Part shown: piece by piece, positions 1-7,738 of the stretch
How the letters are laid out: every line of letters starts with the position of its first letter
How positions within the stretch are numbered: position 1 is the first letter of the stretch
NCBI GenBank assembly: GCA_902556425.1
Contig: CACDWG010000001.1
Coordinates: forward strand, 62,001-126,000
Length of the DNA: 64,000 nucleotides
Direction: 5' to 3'
DNA from: UBA4421 sp002704225
GTDB taxonomy: Bacteria; Pseudomonadota; Gammaproteobacteria; Pseudomonadales; Azotimanducaceae
Made by a program: the position numbers and the translations under genes
Notes under the pieces: model-generated
The model's database searches: none
Told to the model about the DNA's origin: nothing
Seen by the model: only the letters and a program-made list of their open reading frames with translations

Positions 1-1022
1 AGTACGCGCTTGGCGAAGGGCATGATCCGCAGGCCGATGCTGGTGGAGGCGTTGAGCAGGGTATCCGTTACCGCGGTCAGACAGGCGTCGCTGCACAGGG
101 CTGTCACGCACTGAGCCGGCCGCTGCTTTTTCATCATCACTGGCTGGGTAAAGGCTTCAACGGCTCCCGCCTTGAACAGCGCGTCCATCAATGGCCCGAA
201 TGCCTCGGCTGACATGTCGTCGATGTTGGCCTCGATTTGATAGTGACCCGTCTCAAGGTCCGTAAACCGCTGGCTCAGGTCGTTGTGCTGCACAACGGAT
301 GCCGGCTGATAGTCTCCTAAGGCGATCCGCAACACATTCGGTATGGAGAAATCCTTTCGGCCCACACCATAACCGATGGCATTTGGGCTAAAGGTGCCCT
401 TGGGTAGAAACTCACTTACGGCGTTGGCGATAATGGCTGCACCGGTCGGTGTGGTGGCTTCGCCATCCACGGTACCGTACTGACACGGCACTCCCATGAG
501 CAGCTCTTGGGTCGCCGGTGCGGGCACGGGCAGCCGGCCATGGGCGCAATTGACGAAGCCGCTGCCAACTTCCACCGAATCGCAAATGATAATCTCGGGT
601 TGAAGGTACTCGATGGCTACTGCCGCACCAACAATATCGATGATGGAATCCATGGCGCCCACTTCGTGAAAATGCACTTTTTCCGGCGGTACGTTATGAA
701 TCTTGCCCTCGGCATTGGCAATCAGCGCGAAAATGGCCAGCGCTCGAGCCGTCACCGCATCGGGCAAGGCGGCTTCGGTAATCATTCGAACAATGGTGCT
801 GTGATGGCGGTGATCGTGTTGATCTGCAATCTGTACGTTGGCCTGTAACCCTGAGATACCCATCTTGCTCGCAGGCTCGAAGGTCAATTCGAATTCATCT
901 TGAATTGGCAGCCGACCCAACATATCCACCAGATAGGCTCGGGGGACACCCAGGTTGACGAGGGCGGCCAGATGCATGTCGCCGGCGATGCCGCAGCTGG
1001 GCTGGTAATACAGGGCTTTCAT
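1..1022 (-). CDS. larC: LarC-type nickel insertion protein (C-terminus cut by window edge)
   Basis: About 340 N-terminal residues of a LarC/DUF111 protein, which runs off the left edge. Visible family hallmarks are the N-terminal CGIAGDM segment (family SGISGDM), HFHEVGAMDSIIDIVG near residue 120 and EANIDDMS near residue 250. In characterised systems LarC is the CTP-dependent enzyme that inserts nickel into the pyridinium-dithiocarboxylate precursor to give the nickel-pincer cofactor of lactate racemase-type enzymes. LarB and LarE are not in the window, so whether the pathway is complete is unknown. The ATG at 1022 has an AAGGAA Shine-Dalgarno about 5 nt upstream. It is transcribed divergently from rdgC. 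Family assignment is firm; the actual client enzyme is inference. Confidence 0.9.
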   Translation of the reverse strand, partial: MKALYYQPSCGIAGDMHLAALVNLGVPRAYLVDMLGRLPIQDEFELTFEPASKMGISGLQANVQIADQHDHRHHSTIVRMITEAALPDAVTARALAIFALIANAEGKIHNVPPEKVHFHEVGAMDSIIDIVGAAVAIEYLQPEIIICDSVEVGSGFVNCAHGRLPVPAPATQELLMGVPCQYGTVDGEATTPTGAAIIANAVSEFLPKGTFSPNAIGYGVGRKDFSIPNVLRIALGDYQPASVVQHNDLSQRFTDLETGHYQIEANIDDMSAEAFGPLMDALFKAGAVEAFTQPVMMKKQRPAQCVTALCSDACLTAVTDTLLNASTSIGLRIMPFAKRV

Positions 1023-1115
1023 GGGGTTCCTTCATCATTTTGATCAAGTCAGCGCGAAATGTTTGGACGCCCAATCAGCTGCTCAAGTATCCTGCTCGCG
1101 CGTTCATTTTCACAC

Positions 1116-1140
1116 TGTCTGTCGCGCGATGCGACAGACA
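1116..1140. promoter_or_regulatory. Perfect 10-bp inverted repeat between larC and rdgC
   Basis: TGTCTGTCGC (1116-1125) and GCGACAGACA (1131-1140) are perfect inverted copies separated by 5 nt. The repeat lies 26 bp before the rdgC start and about 94 bp before the larC start, in a divergent promoter region. The centre-to-centre spacing of half-sites suits a dimeric repressor or activator; an RNA hairpin in the rdgC leader is the alternative. There is no T-tract after it, so it is not a usual terminator. Confidence 0.55.
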
Positions 1141-1166
1141 TCTGCTGACATCCTAGGGGAGAGTTT

Positions 1167-2069
1167 GTGAATCGATTTTTTCGTAACGTCCGCATGTACC
1201 GTATCCACAGCCAATGGCCCGGCACCGAAGAGGCACTCTCTGAAGTGCTGGAAAACGCCGCGTTCAAACCCTGCGGCGCGTTCAGTGAGCGCAGTGGCGG
1301 CTTTGAACCGCCGGTAACTGGCGCTGGGGATCTGCTGGCCCGGCGTGTATCTGGGGCAGATTTGCTGCAGTTGCGCATCCAGACTCGTGTGCTGCCGCCG
1401 GCGGCGGTGCAGGAAGCCTTGGCCGTTCGCATTGAGTCGTTCAAGCAGCGCACCCACACCGAGCCGAATCGAGCTGAAAAGCGTGACCTCAAGGACGAGG
1501 TGTATTCCGAGCTGCTGCCCCAAGCGCTGCTGAAGTCCGACCGTGTGCAGGCGATTATGCTGCCCCAGGAAGGGGTGCTGATTGTTGGTAGTGCGTCAGA
1601 GACTGTCGCCGATTACTTTATGGATGCCTTGAAGCGCGCCATGGTGACCTTTCAGTACGCCCCTGTCGCGTTTAAGACGCCGCCTCAAGACATGATCAAG
1701 CGATTGTTTATGGGCAGCGCCAGCGAGCATTTTCGGATGGGTCGGGAATGCCGGATGCGCGACCCTGCGGATACCCGTGCCTCAGTGAACTGGCTGGATT
1801 TCGATTTGGCGGATGGTGCCGTGCGGCGACATGTCACCGACGGGCTCAAGGTAGATCGCTTGGGCGTGATTTTCGATCAGGTCTGCGGTTTGGTGCTCGA
1901 CGAGGATCTGGTGCTGCGCAAGGTTCGGTTGCTGGGACAGGATGATATGGACGATGTTCCCGAGGAAGATCCGCTGGCCAAACACGATGCGGAATTCGTG
2001 ATCATGGCTGGGGCATTCAAAAGCTTGGTGTCGGGTTTCTCCAGCGAACTGGGCGGTTTCGTTTCTTAG
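1167..2069 (+). CDS. rdgC: Recombination-associated protein RdgC
   Basis: 300 residues, the normal family length. The N-terminus (FRNVRMYRI, then a region ending CGAFSERSGGFEPP) matches the RdgC pattern in which an early strand is followed by 'F.PCG....S.GW.PP'. RdgC is a ring-shaped dimer that binds DNA without sequence specificity and can restrain RecA; it is typical of beta- and gammaproteobacteria. The GTG start at 1167 is chosen because AGGGGAGA lies 5-8 nt upstream. It is a single-gene unit, divergent from larC, with the 1116-1140 inverted repeat in its leader. Confidence 0.93.
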   Translation: MNRFFRNVRMYRIHSQWPGTEEALSEVLENAAFKPCGAFSERSGGFEPPVTGAGDLLARRVSGADLLQLRIQTRVLPPAAVQEALAVRIESFKQRTHTEPNRAEKRDLKDEVYSELLPQALLKSDRVQAIMLPQEGVLIVGSASETVADYFMDALKRAMVTFQYAPVAFKTPPQDMIKRLFMGSASEHFRMGRECRMRDPADTRASVNWLDFDLADGAVRRHVTDGLKVDRLGVIFDQVCGLVLDEDLVLRKVRLLGQDDMDDVPEEDPLAKHDAEFVIMAGAFKSLVSGFSSELGGFVS

Positions 2070-2145
2070 CAGGTTAGTACGCCTGACTTCACTCCCAGCC
2101 CGTGGCATGCTCAAGCACATAACTTGCTTGTTTTGGGGAGATGAG

Positions 2146-3690
2146 ATGCAGGGCACAACACACCGACGGCTGCCGCCAACACTTTGGTTTGGTTTATTGT
2201 CCGCAACCTTGTTGGCCGCCTGTGGCGGCAGCACTGCGACGCCCGCGGGTGCGGCTGCAACGAATACGGCAAACACCAAACCCAACGTCGTCATCATGTT
2301 TGCCGATGATCTGGGTTATGGCGATTTGGGAAGCTTTGGTCATCCCTACATACGCACTCCCAACATCGACACGCTGGCAGCTGAAGGCCAGCGTTGGACA
2401 GATTTTTATGTCGCCGCTCCGGTTTGCTCGCCGAGCCGAGCAGCGTTGCTCACTGGAAGACTGCCTGTACGCAGTGGTCTTTATGGCAACGCGATTCGTG
2501 TGTTTTTTCCAGATGAGCCTGGCGGTTTCCCTGAGTCTGAAGTGACCTTGGCTGAGGCTCTCAAAGAGCATGGTTACGCGACGGGAATGTTTGGTAAGTG
2601 GCATCTGGGCGATGCCCCCCATGCGCTGCCTACGCGACACGGTTTCGATGAGTGGGTGGGCGTGCCGTATTCCAATGACATGAATTGGGTCGGCGAGCCG
2701 GATTTTGAAGCGCTGGTGAAACTGAATATGAGTGGCGACTTAGAGCAGCGTGCGGCTATTTACGCTCGCCGAGCAGCCAAATATGCCGCCCCCCAAAAAG
2801 AACACTTCGAAGCGCCGTTGTTTTTCAGCAAGGTAACCTCCGATGGCTTCGAGGACAGCGTCGAGCAGCCAACAGACCAGACGTTACTGACTCAAAGAGC
2901 GACGTCGGCGGCCATTGATTTCATTCAACGTCATGCGGATGAACCGTTTTTTCTTTACCTGCCGTATTCCATGCCGCATACCCCCCTGTTTCGCAGTGAA
3001 GCATTTGCCGGCCGAAGTTTGGGCGGTCGCTACGGTGACGTGGTGGAAGAAATCGACGCCAGCGTTGGTGCGGTTCGCGATGCTTTAGCGCAGGCGGATG
3101 TGCTGGAAAATACCTTGATTGTGTTTACCAGTGATAACGGCCCTTGGCTCTTTATGCGTGAAGAGGGTGGTGTTTCCGGTCTGCTGCGGGATGGCAAGGG
3201 GACGACCTTTGAAGGGGGGGTTCGGGTGCCAACAGTCTTCAACTGGCCGGGTACCATCACCCCAGATGTGGTCAGCGATCTGGGTTCAGCCATGGATCTG
3301 TTTTCGACTGTTATGACCTTGGTGGGCGGTGACGCCGAGTCCGCGACGGATGGTCTGGATTTAAGTCCCCGACTGCTGGGGACTGCACCGAGTCCGCGTA
3401 ACGAGATGCCTTATTACCGCGGGGGCGCGCTTTACGCGTATCGTAAAGGCCCGTGGAAAATGCACTTCATTACCGAAGGAGCCTACGGGCTCGCGCCTGC
3501 GAAACAGGAACATGACGTGCCCCAGCTGTTTCACCTGCAGCGCGATCCCGCGGAGCGCTTTGATGTGGCTGCAGATCACCCGGAGGTCGTGGCAGACATT
3601 CAGGCGGCGGTTGCCGTGCACCGCGCAGGGCTGACCATTGCGCCGTCATTGTTTGATGCGCGGCTGGCCGCGCTGATGACGCCGCAGTAA
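2146..3690 (+). CDS. Type I sulfatase (formylglycine-dependent), predicted lipoprotein
   Basis: 514 residues. The N-terminus has a lipoprotein signal ending in the lipobox LLAAC (Cys26), so the enzyme is probably anchored to a membrane facing the periplasm. The sulfatase fold begins at PNVVIMFADDLGYGD (metal Asp54/55). The active-site motif CSPSRAALLTGR holds Cys94, which in the family is converted to formylglycine. Later FTSDNGPWL supplies further metal ligands. No formylglycine-generating enzyme is seen in the window. The ATG at 2146 is preferred over the one 39 bp upstream because GGGGAG sits 5 nt before it. Similarity is to arylsulfatase A-type enzymes; the substrate (aryl, sugar or steroid sulfate) cannot be told. 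Confidence 0.9.
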   Translation: MQGTTHRRLPPTLWFGLLSATLLAACGGSTATPAGAAATNTANTKPNVVIMFADDLGYGDLGSFGHPYIRTPNIDTLAAEGQRWTDFYVAAPVCSPSRAALLTGRLPVRSGLYGNAIRVFFPDEPGGFPESEVTLAEALKEHGYATGMFGKWHLGDAPHALPTRHGFDEWVGVPYSNDMNWVGEPDFEALVKLNMSGDLEQRAAIYARRAAKYAAPQKEHFEAPLFFSKVTSDGFEDSVEQPTDQTLLTQRATSAAIDFIQRHADEPFFLYLPYSMPHTPLFRSEAFAGRSLGGRYGDVVEEIDASVGAVRDALAQADVLENTLIVFTSDNGPWLFMREEGGVSGLLRDGKGTTFEGGVRVPTVFNWPGTITPDVVSDLGSAMDLFSTVMTLVGGDAESATDGLDLSPRLLGTAPSPRNEMPYYRGGALYAYRKGPWKMHFITEGAYGLAPAKQEHDVPQLFHLQRDPAERFDVAADHPEVVADIQAAVAVHRAGLTIAPSLFDARLAALMTPQ

Positions 3691-3728
3691 GCTCAAATTC
3701 ACCCGGAGTGCTATCGGAGGAGGTCACC

Positions 3729-4799
3729 GTGATTGAGATACCCAAAGAAGACACGATCAGTGTGGACTGGTTTAACGCTTGCTTTGCCGAAGCAGGCCTA
3801 AACGGCCGAATCAGTGGCTTTGACGCGGCTCGGGTGGGCACGGGACAGATCGGGAAGTGTGTTCGCTACACCTTTGCCTTTGCCGATCAAGGTGACTTGC
3901 CTGCTTCCGTAGTCGGCAAATTTCCTTCCGACGATGAGAACAGTCGCCAGACGGGTGTCGCCCTTCTGAATTTTTTAAAAGAAGTACGTTTCTATCAAGA
4001 GCTGCAGCATCGGGTAACGATTAACACGCCGCGCTGCTACTACTCAGAAATTCTCAAGGAGGGGCCAGAATTTTTCTTACTGTTAGAGGACCTAGCGCCA
4101 GCAGAGCAGGGCGATCAACTCGCGGGCTGCACCCCGGCTGTTGCACAGGCGGCACTGCGTGAACTGGTTGGGCTGCAGGCACCGGCTTGGTGTGACGCGA
4201 GCTTGCACGAGCTGAAATGGTTGCGGGATGCGGAAGTTGCTGCGGTAGTAGACACCATGGCGTTGTACCGCCAGACCCTGCCGGGTTTTGTTGAGCGTTA
4301 TGGGCCGAGTCTGGCGGCGGATGAGGTGGCGATCATCCAGCGGGTGGGCGAAGCCAGCGATACGCCATTTCATGCTGAATTCCCCGAGGTATTCTCACTG
4401 GTTCATGTGGATTACCGGTTGGATAACCTGATGATCAACACCACCGGCTCCGATATCGCCATTACTGCCGTGGACTGGCAGAGCATTACCTTGGGCGCAC
4501 CCATGAATGATGTTGCTTACTTCATTGGTGCCGGGTTAGAGCCGCAGGTGCGTAAGCCGGTTGAGGAAGAACTGGTGCGTGGCTACCACGAAGGTTTGTT
4601 GCGTGCGGGTGTGTCGAATTATGCTTGGGAGGATTGCTGGTTGGGTTATCGACGTGGAGCCTTTGCGGGCTTCGCGGTCACCGTAATCGCTTCCATGTTG
4701 GTTCAACGCACGGATCGTGGAGATACCATGTTTACCACCATGGCGCGCCGCCATGCGCGACACGCCATTGATCTCGGGTCGGGAGAGTTTTTGCGTTAG
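3729..4799 (+). CDS. Aminoglycoside phosphotransferase-like kinase (APH/EcK family)
   Basis: 356 residues with the APH-type kinase core. HVDYRLDNLMIN (about 226-237) is the catalytic loop with Asp228, and VDWQS (about 248-252) is the metal-binding DxD-equivalent. The family includes small-molecule kinases and uncharacterised relatives; drug resistance should not be assumed. The GTG at 3729 follows an excellent GGAGGAGGT at 3717-3725; a GTG 21 bp upstream is possible but has a weaker site. The gene begins 38 bp after the sulfatase on the same strand, so the two may be co-transcribed. It ends 13 bp from the convergent esterase. Substrate unknown. Confidence 0.75.
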   Translation: MIEIPKEDTISVDWFNACFAEAGLNGRISGFDAARVGTGQIGKCVRYTFAFADQGDLPASVVGKFPSDDENSRQTGVALLNFLKEVRFYQELQHRVTINTPRCYYSEILKEGPEFFLLLEDLAPAEQGDQLAGCTPAVAQAALRELVGLQAPAWCDASLHELKWLRDAEVAAVVDTMALYRQTLPGFVERYGPSLAADEVAIIQRVGEASDTPFHAEFPEVFSLVHVDYRLDNLMINTTGSDIAITAVDWQSITLGAPMNDVAYFIGAGLEPQVRKPVEEELVRGYHEGLLRAGVSNYAWEDCWLGYRRGAFAGFAVTVIASMLVQRTDRGDTMFTTMARRHARHAIDLGSGEFLR

Positions 4800-4812
4800 C
4801 GATATCGCTGGT

Positions 4813-6307
4813 TTAGCGAATGCCGCCCCAGGCCAAACGCTCTTCCGAGTCCGGGTCCTCAACCAGTAGGCTTTCATTATCGAACATCATCGTTGCCCGG
4901 GTTGTCAGATCGTATCGTGGCCAGCCGGGCTCTCCCGTCTTAATGAAGTCGCTCCAGACTTTGTGCATGGTGTCTGCCACTGCCTGAGGTTTCTCTCCCG
5001 GGCCGATAAAAAAGTCCACTCCAGCCTGATCGAGATTGTCGAAGGCGAAAGGGATCTCCAATGAGTGGGTGGCCCCAAGCGCGCCGTCCATGGCACGTGA
5101 GCGCCAGTTGAACTGATACATAAACGTAGGCGCGGCATCCTGACGGGCTTCGGCGAGACGAATAGCAGGAATGCGAAACATGTGGTCGGTGGTGAGCGCC
5201 ACCAGCAGGTCATGGTGATTTGCTTCCGGTCGAGTGCGGCCATAGATCTCCAAAGCGTGTTCTGCCTGATACCCTGCGGCAACCCGTTCTACTTTGGCCT
5301 GATCTGTCTGACCACTGCTCCACAGTGTGGTTTCGTCCTTATTGCTCCCGGTTAAGACTCTTACGGATGCGCTGGCGCCGGCCTTCAATGCATCGAGTGG
5401 CGCAGCCGGCAGCGTGGTATTGCCGTGTACCGGATAAAACGGTGACACCGACGTGCCCAACTCGTTTACCTGACCGGCACCGCGCCCGTAGTGGGCGGTG
5501 GTGGCGTTTTGGGCAGCCAAAATGGCATCAACGGAAACCGCCATAAGCTCCACCGCACTGCTGTGGCCTAGGGTTTGCAGAAAGTGATCTGTGGCGGTTC
5601 GTGCGGCTGTTGCTGGGAGCGTGTGGTGACAAGCACCGCTCTGGGGAATGGCTTGTTGAAACAGTCCGTCGGCGCTGGGGCAGGCCATCAGTGTGGCGAC
5701 GCTGAAGCCGCCGGCTGATTCGCCTGCAATGGTGACGCGATCTGGGTCGCCGCCAAAGGCAGCGATGTTGTCATGCACCCATTGCAGCGCAGCTATCTGA
5801 TCCAGCGTCCCATTGATATTGGAGGTGGCGAATTCGTCCCCCAAGTGAGTGAGGTCGGCGAAGCCTAAGGCCCCAAGTCGATAGTTGATGGACACGACGA
5901 CGATGTCGTTGTTTTTCGCAAACCGTGTGCCGTTGTACCAAGGGATCGCGCCTTGGCCACTGGTGTAGCCGCCGCCATGAATCCACACCATCACGGCTCG
6001 TCCGCCGGCGTCGCCTTCCTTCAGAATATTTGTTGGAGCAGAAATGTTTAGGTAAAGGCAGTCTTCGCTCCACCTTACCGGTGCACTGTCGGTCATGCCG
6101 CCGCTGGGGATCTGGGGGGGCGGCAGGGGAGAATTTCAGCGCGGCAAAGGTATCGGTAAAGGGTGCGAGGGGTTGCGGCGCTTTGAATCGGAGGTTGTCG
6201 ATTGGCGCTTGGGCATAAGGTATGCCGGCGAAAAGGAGCGCGTCATTTTTCTCTCGACCTTGAATGTTCCCCGCCGGCGCGTGAATCGTCGTGGACTTGT
6301 CGTTCAT
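4813..6307 (-). pseudogene. Type B carboxylesterase interrupted by a +1 frameshift in a 7-G run
   Basis: Two reading frames together make one carboxylesterase of about 497 residues. The N-terminal part (start ATG 6307, preceded by GGAGGGA) carries NIQGREKNDALLFAGIPYA and runs to about 6121. It then shifts out of frame at a run of seven G (6114-6120, seven C on the coding strand). The second frame starts at SEDCLYLNISAP and contains the oxyanion motif HGGGYTSG, the nucleophile motif GESAGG and GATHSLEIPF with the catalytic His. Removing one G restores a continuous AAPQIPSGGMTD junction. This is either a real frameshift, a phase-variable tract or an assembly/sequencing error. Such enzymes hydrolyse carboxylic esters. 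No signal peptide is seen. Confidence 0.85.
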
Positions 6308-6555
6308 GGTTCCCTCCATCTTTTTATGTGCTAACGGTCCTCAGTATTGCCCATTTTATCTTTAGGTGAAATGTTGCTTATTGGGAACAGGAGGGCCTTT
6401 GCGGGCGGTGTCTCTTGACCCACTGAGTGTCACGCCATACATTGCTGAACGCTGAAAGCCTCTGCGTTACGAGGCTCAATAAAATGACTGTTGGGGGATG
6501 GATGTACCACGCGCTGAATCAAGAACTGAGCCTAGATCAGGCTATGAGGGAAAGT

Positions 6556-7734
6556 ATGGCGCGAGCGTTCTCACGGCTGGCTGGGCGCCTGTTTTCTTTT
6601 GCTCTGGTGTTCATGATCGCCGCCGTGGTGAGTCCGTTACAGGCTGGGGAAGATGACTTTGAGCCCAACTTTCCCCGCACGATGTCTTGGAGTGCCTACA
6701 ACTTGGGTACCACGGGCTATAATCAGGCCGTGGCCATCGGCAAGGCCCTGAAGGACAACTACGACGTCAATCTGCGCGTGCTGCCCGGAAAGAACGATGT
6801 CTCCCGTCTGCTGCCCTTGCAGCGCGGTCGCGTGCAATTTTCTGCGAACGGCGTGGCCACCTACTTTGGTCAAGAAGGGGTCTTTCAATTCGCCGGTAAA
6901 ACCTGGGGGCCAATGCCTTTGCGAATGGTTATGGCGTCTCATGGTGAAAGCAACCAAGCTCTGGGCGTCGCTGATGATCTGGGTATCAAGACCTATGCGG
7001 ATTTGCGCGGTAAGCGCGTGCCCTATGTGCGTGGTGCACCTGCGCTGAATGTCACCACTGAAGCGTTTTTGGCCTGCGGCGGCCTCACGTGGGATGATGT
7101 TGAACGGGTGGATTTTCCGGGCTACAGCGCCATGTGGACGGGTGTGGTCAATGGCCAAGTCGATGCAGCTTATGCCACCACGGTATCCGGCCCAACGCGA
7201 AAGCTGGAAGCCTCGCCTCGCGGCATTTTTTGGCCCCCAGCACCTCACGACGATGAAGGCTGCTGGGAGCGTATGGCCACTGTCGTGCCATTCATGCAAA
7301 AGCATGTGGCCACTCGGGGCGCTGCCATTTCCGTAGACAACCCCCATGAAGGCGCGACCTATCCCTATCCGATGTTGATCACACTGGCTGACCAGGACGA
7401 GCAGCTCGTTTTCGATTTGGCTCGAGCAATTGATGTGCATTACGAAGAGTACAAAAATGCGGATCCGGGCAGCATTGGCTGGGCGATGGAGCGGCAGAAT
7501 TTTCAGTGGGTTGTGCCGTTTCATGACGGATCAGTACGTTACTTTCAGTCGATTGGTGTATGGAGTGACGAGGCGCAGGCTCACAACCAGCGCTTGATCG
7601 AACGTCAAGACGTGCTGGCTCAGGCATGGCAGGCACACAAGGCCGAAGATCCAGATGATTTCACTGAGGTTTGGATGAGCCGACGAGCAGAGGCCTTGAC
7701 CGCCGCCGGCTTTGACCCGATCTGGCGTCAGTAG
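6556..7734 (+). CDS. TAXI-family TRAP transporter solute-binding protein
   Basis: 392 residues with an N-terminal signal peptide (hydrophobic LFSFALVFMIAAVV, cleavage likely near LQAGED) and then the TAXI pattern WSAYNLGTTGYNQAVAIGKAL, later DLRGKRVPYVRGAPA and an FPGYSAMWTGVVNGQVDAAY region. It would be the periplasmic receptor of a Na+- or proton-driven TRAP transporter, probably for an organic acid; TAXI substrates are rarely predictable. The ATG at 6556 is chosen because it gives a normal signal peptide and has GAGG 6 nt upstream; the frame is open 43 codons further up. The permease gene starts 4 bp after its stop. Confidence 0.88.
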   Translation: MARAFSRLAGRLFSFALVFMIAAVVSPLQAGEDDFEPNFPRTMSWSAYNLGTTGYNQAVAIGKALKDNYDVNLRVLPGKNDVSRLLPLQRGRVQFSANGVATYFGQEGVFQFAGKTWGPMPLRMVMASHGESNQALGVADDLGIKTYADLRGKRVPYVRGAPALNVTTEAFLACGGLTWDDVERVDFPGYSAMWTGVVNGQVDAAYATTVSGPTRKLEASPRGIFWPPAPHDDEGCWERMATVVPFMQKHVATRGAAISVDNPHEGATYPYPMLITLADQDEQLVFDLARAIDVHYEEYKNADPGSIGWAMERQNFQWVVPFHDGSVRYFQSIGVWSDEAQAHNQRLIERQDVLAQAWQAHKAEDPDDFTEVWMSRRAEALTAAGFDPIWRQ

Positions 7735-7738
7735 CCTA

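Noticed and set aside
4813..6307. Two separate esterase genes
   Set aside because: The N-terminal part lacks catalytic residues and the second part lacks the fold's start; removal of one base joins them at the expected place.
6637..7524. Long 295-codon minus-strand frame antisense to the TAXI binding protein
   Set aside because: Composition is that of a mirror frame of a real gene: many His, Arg and Gln, no family pattern, no ribosome site.
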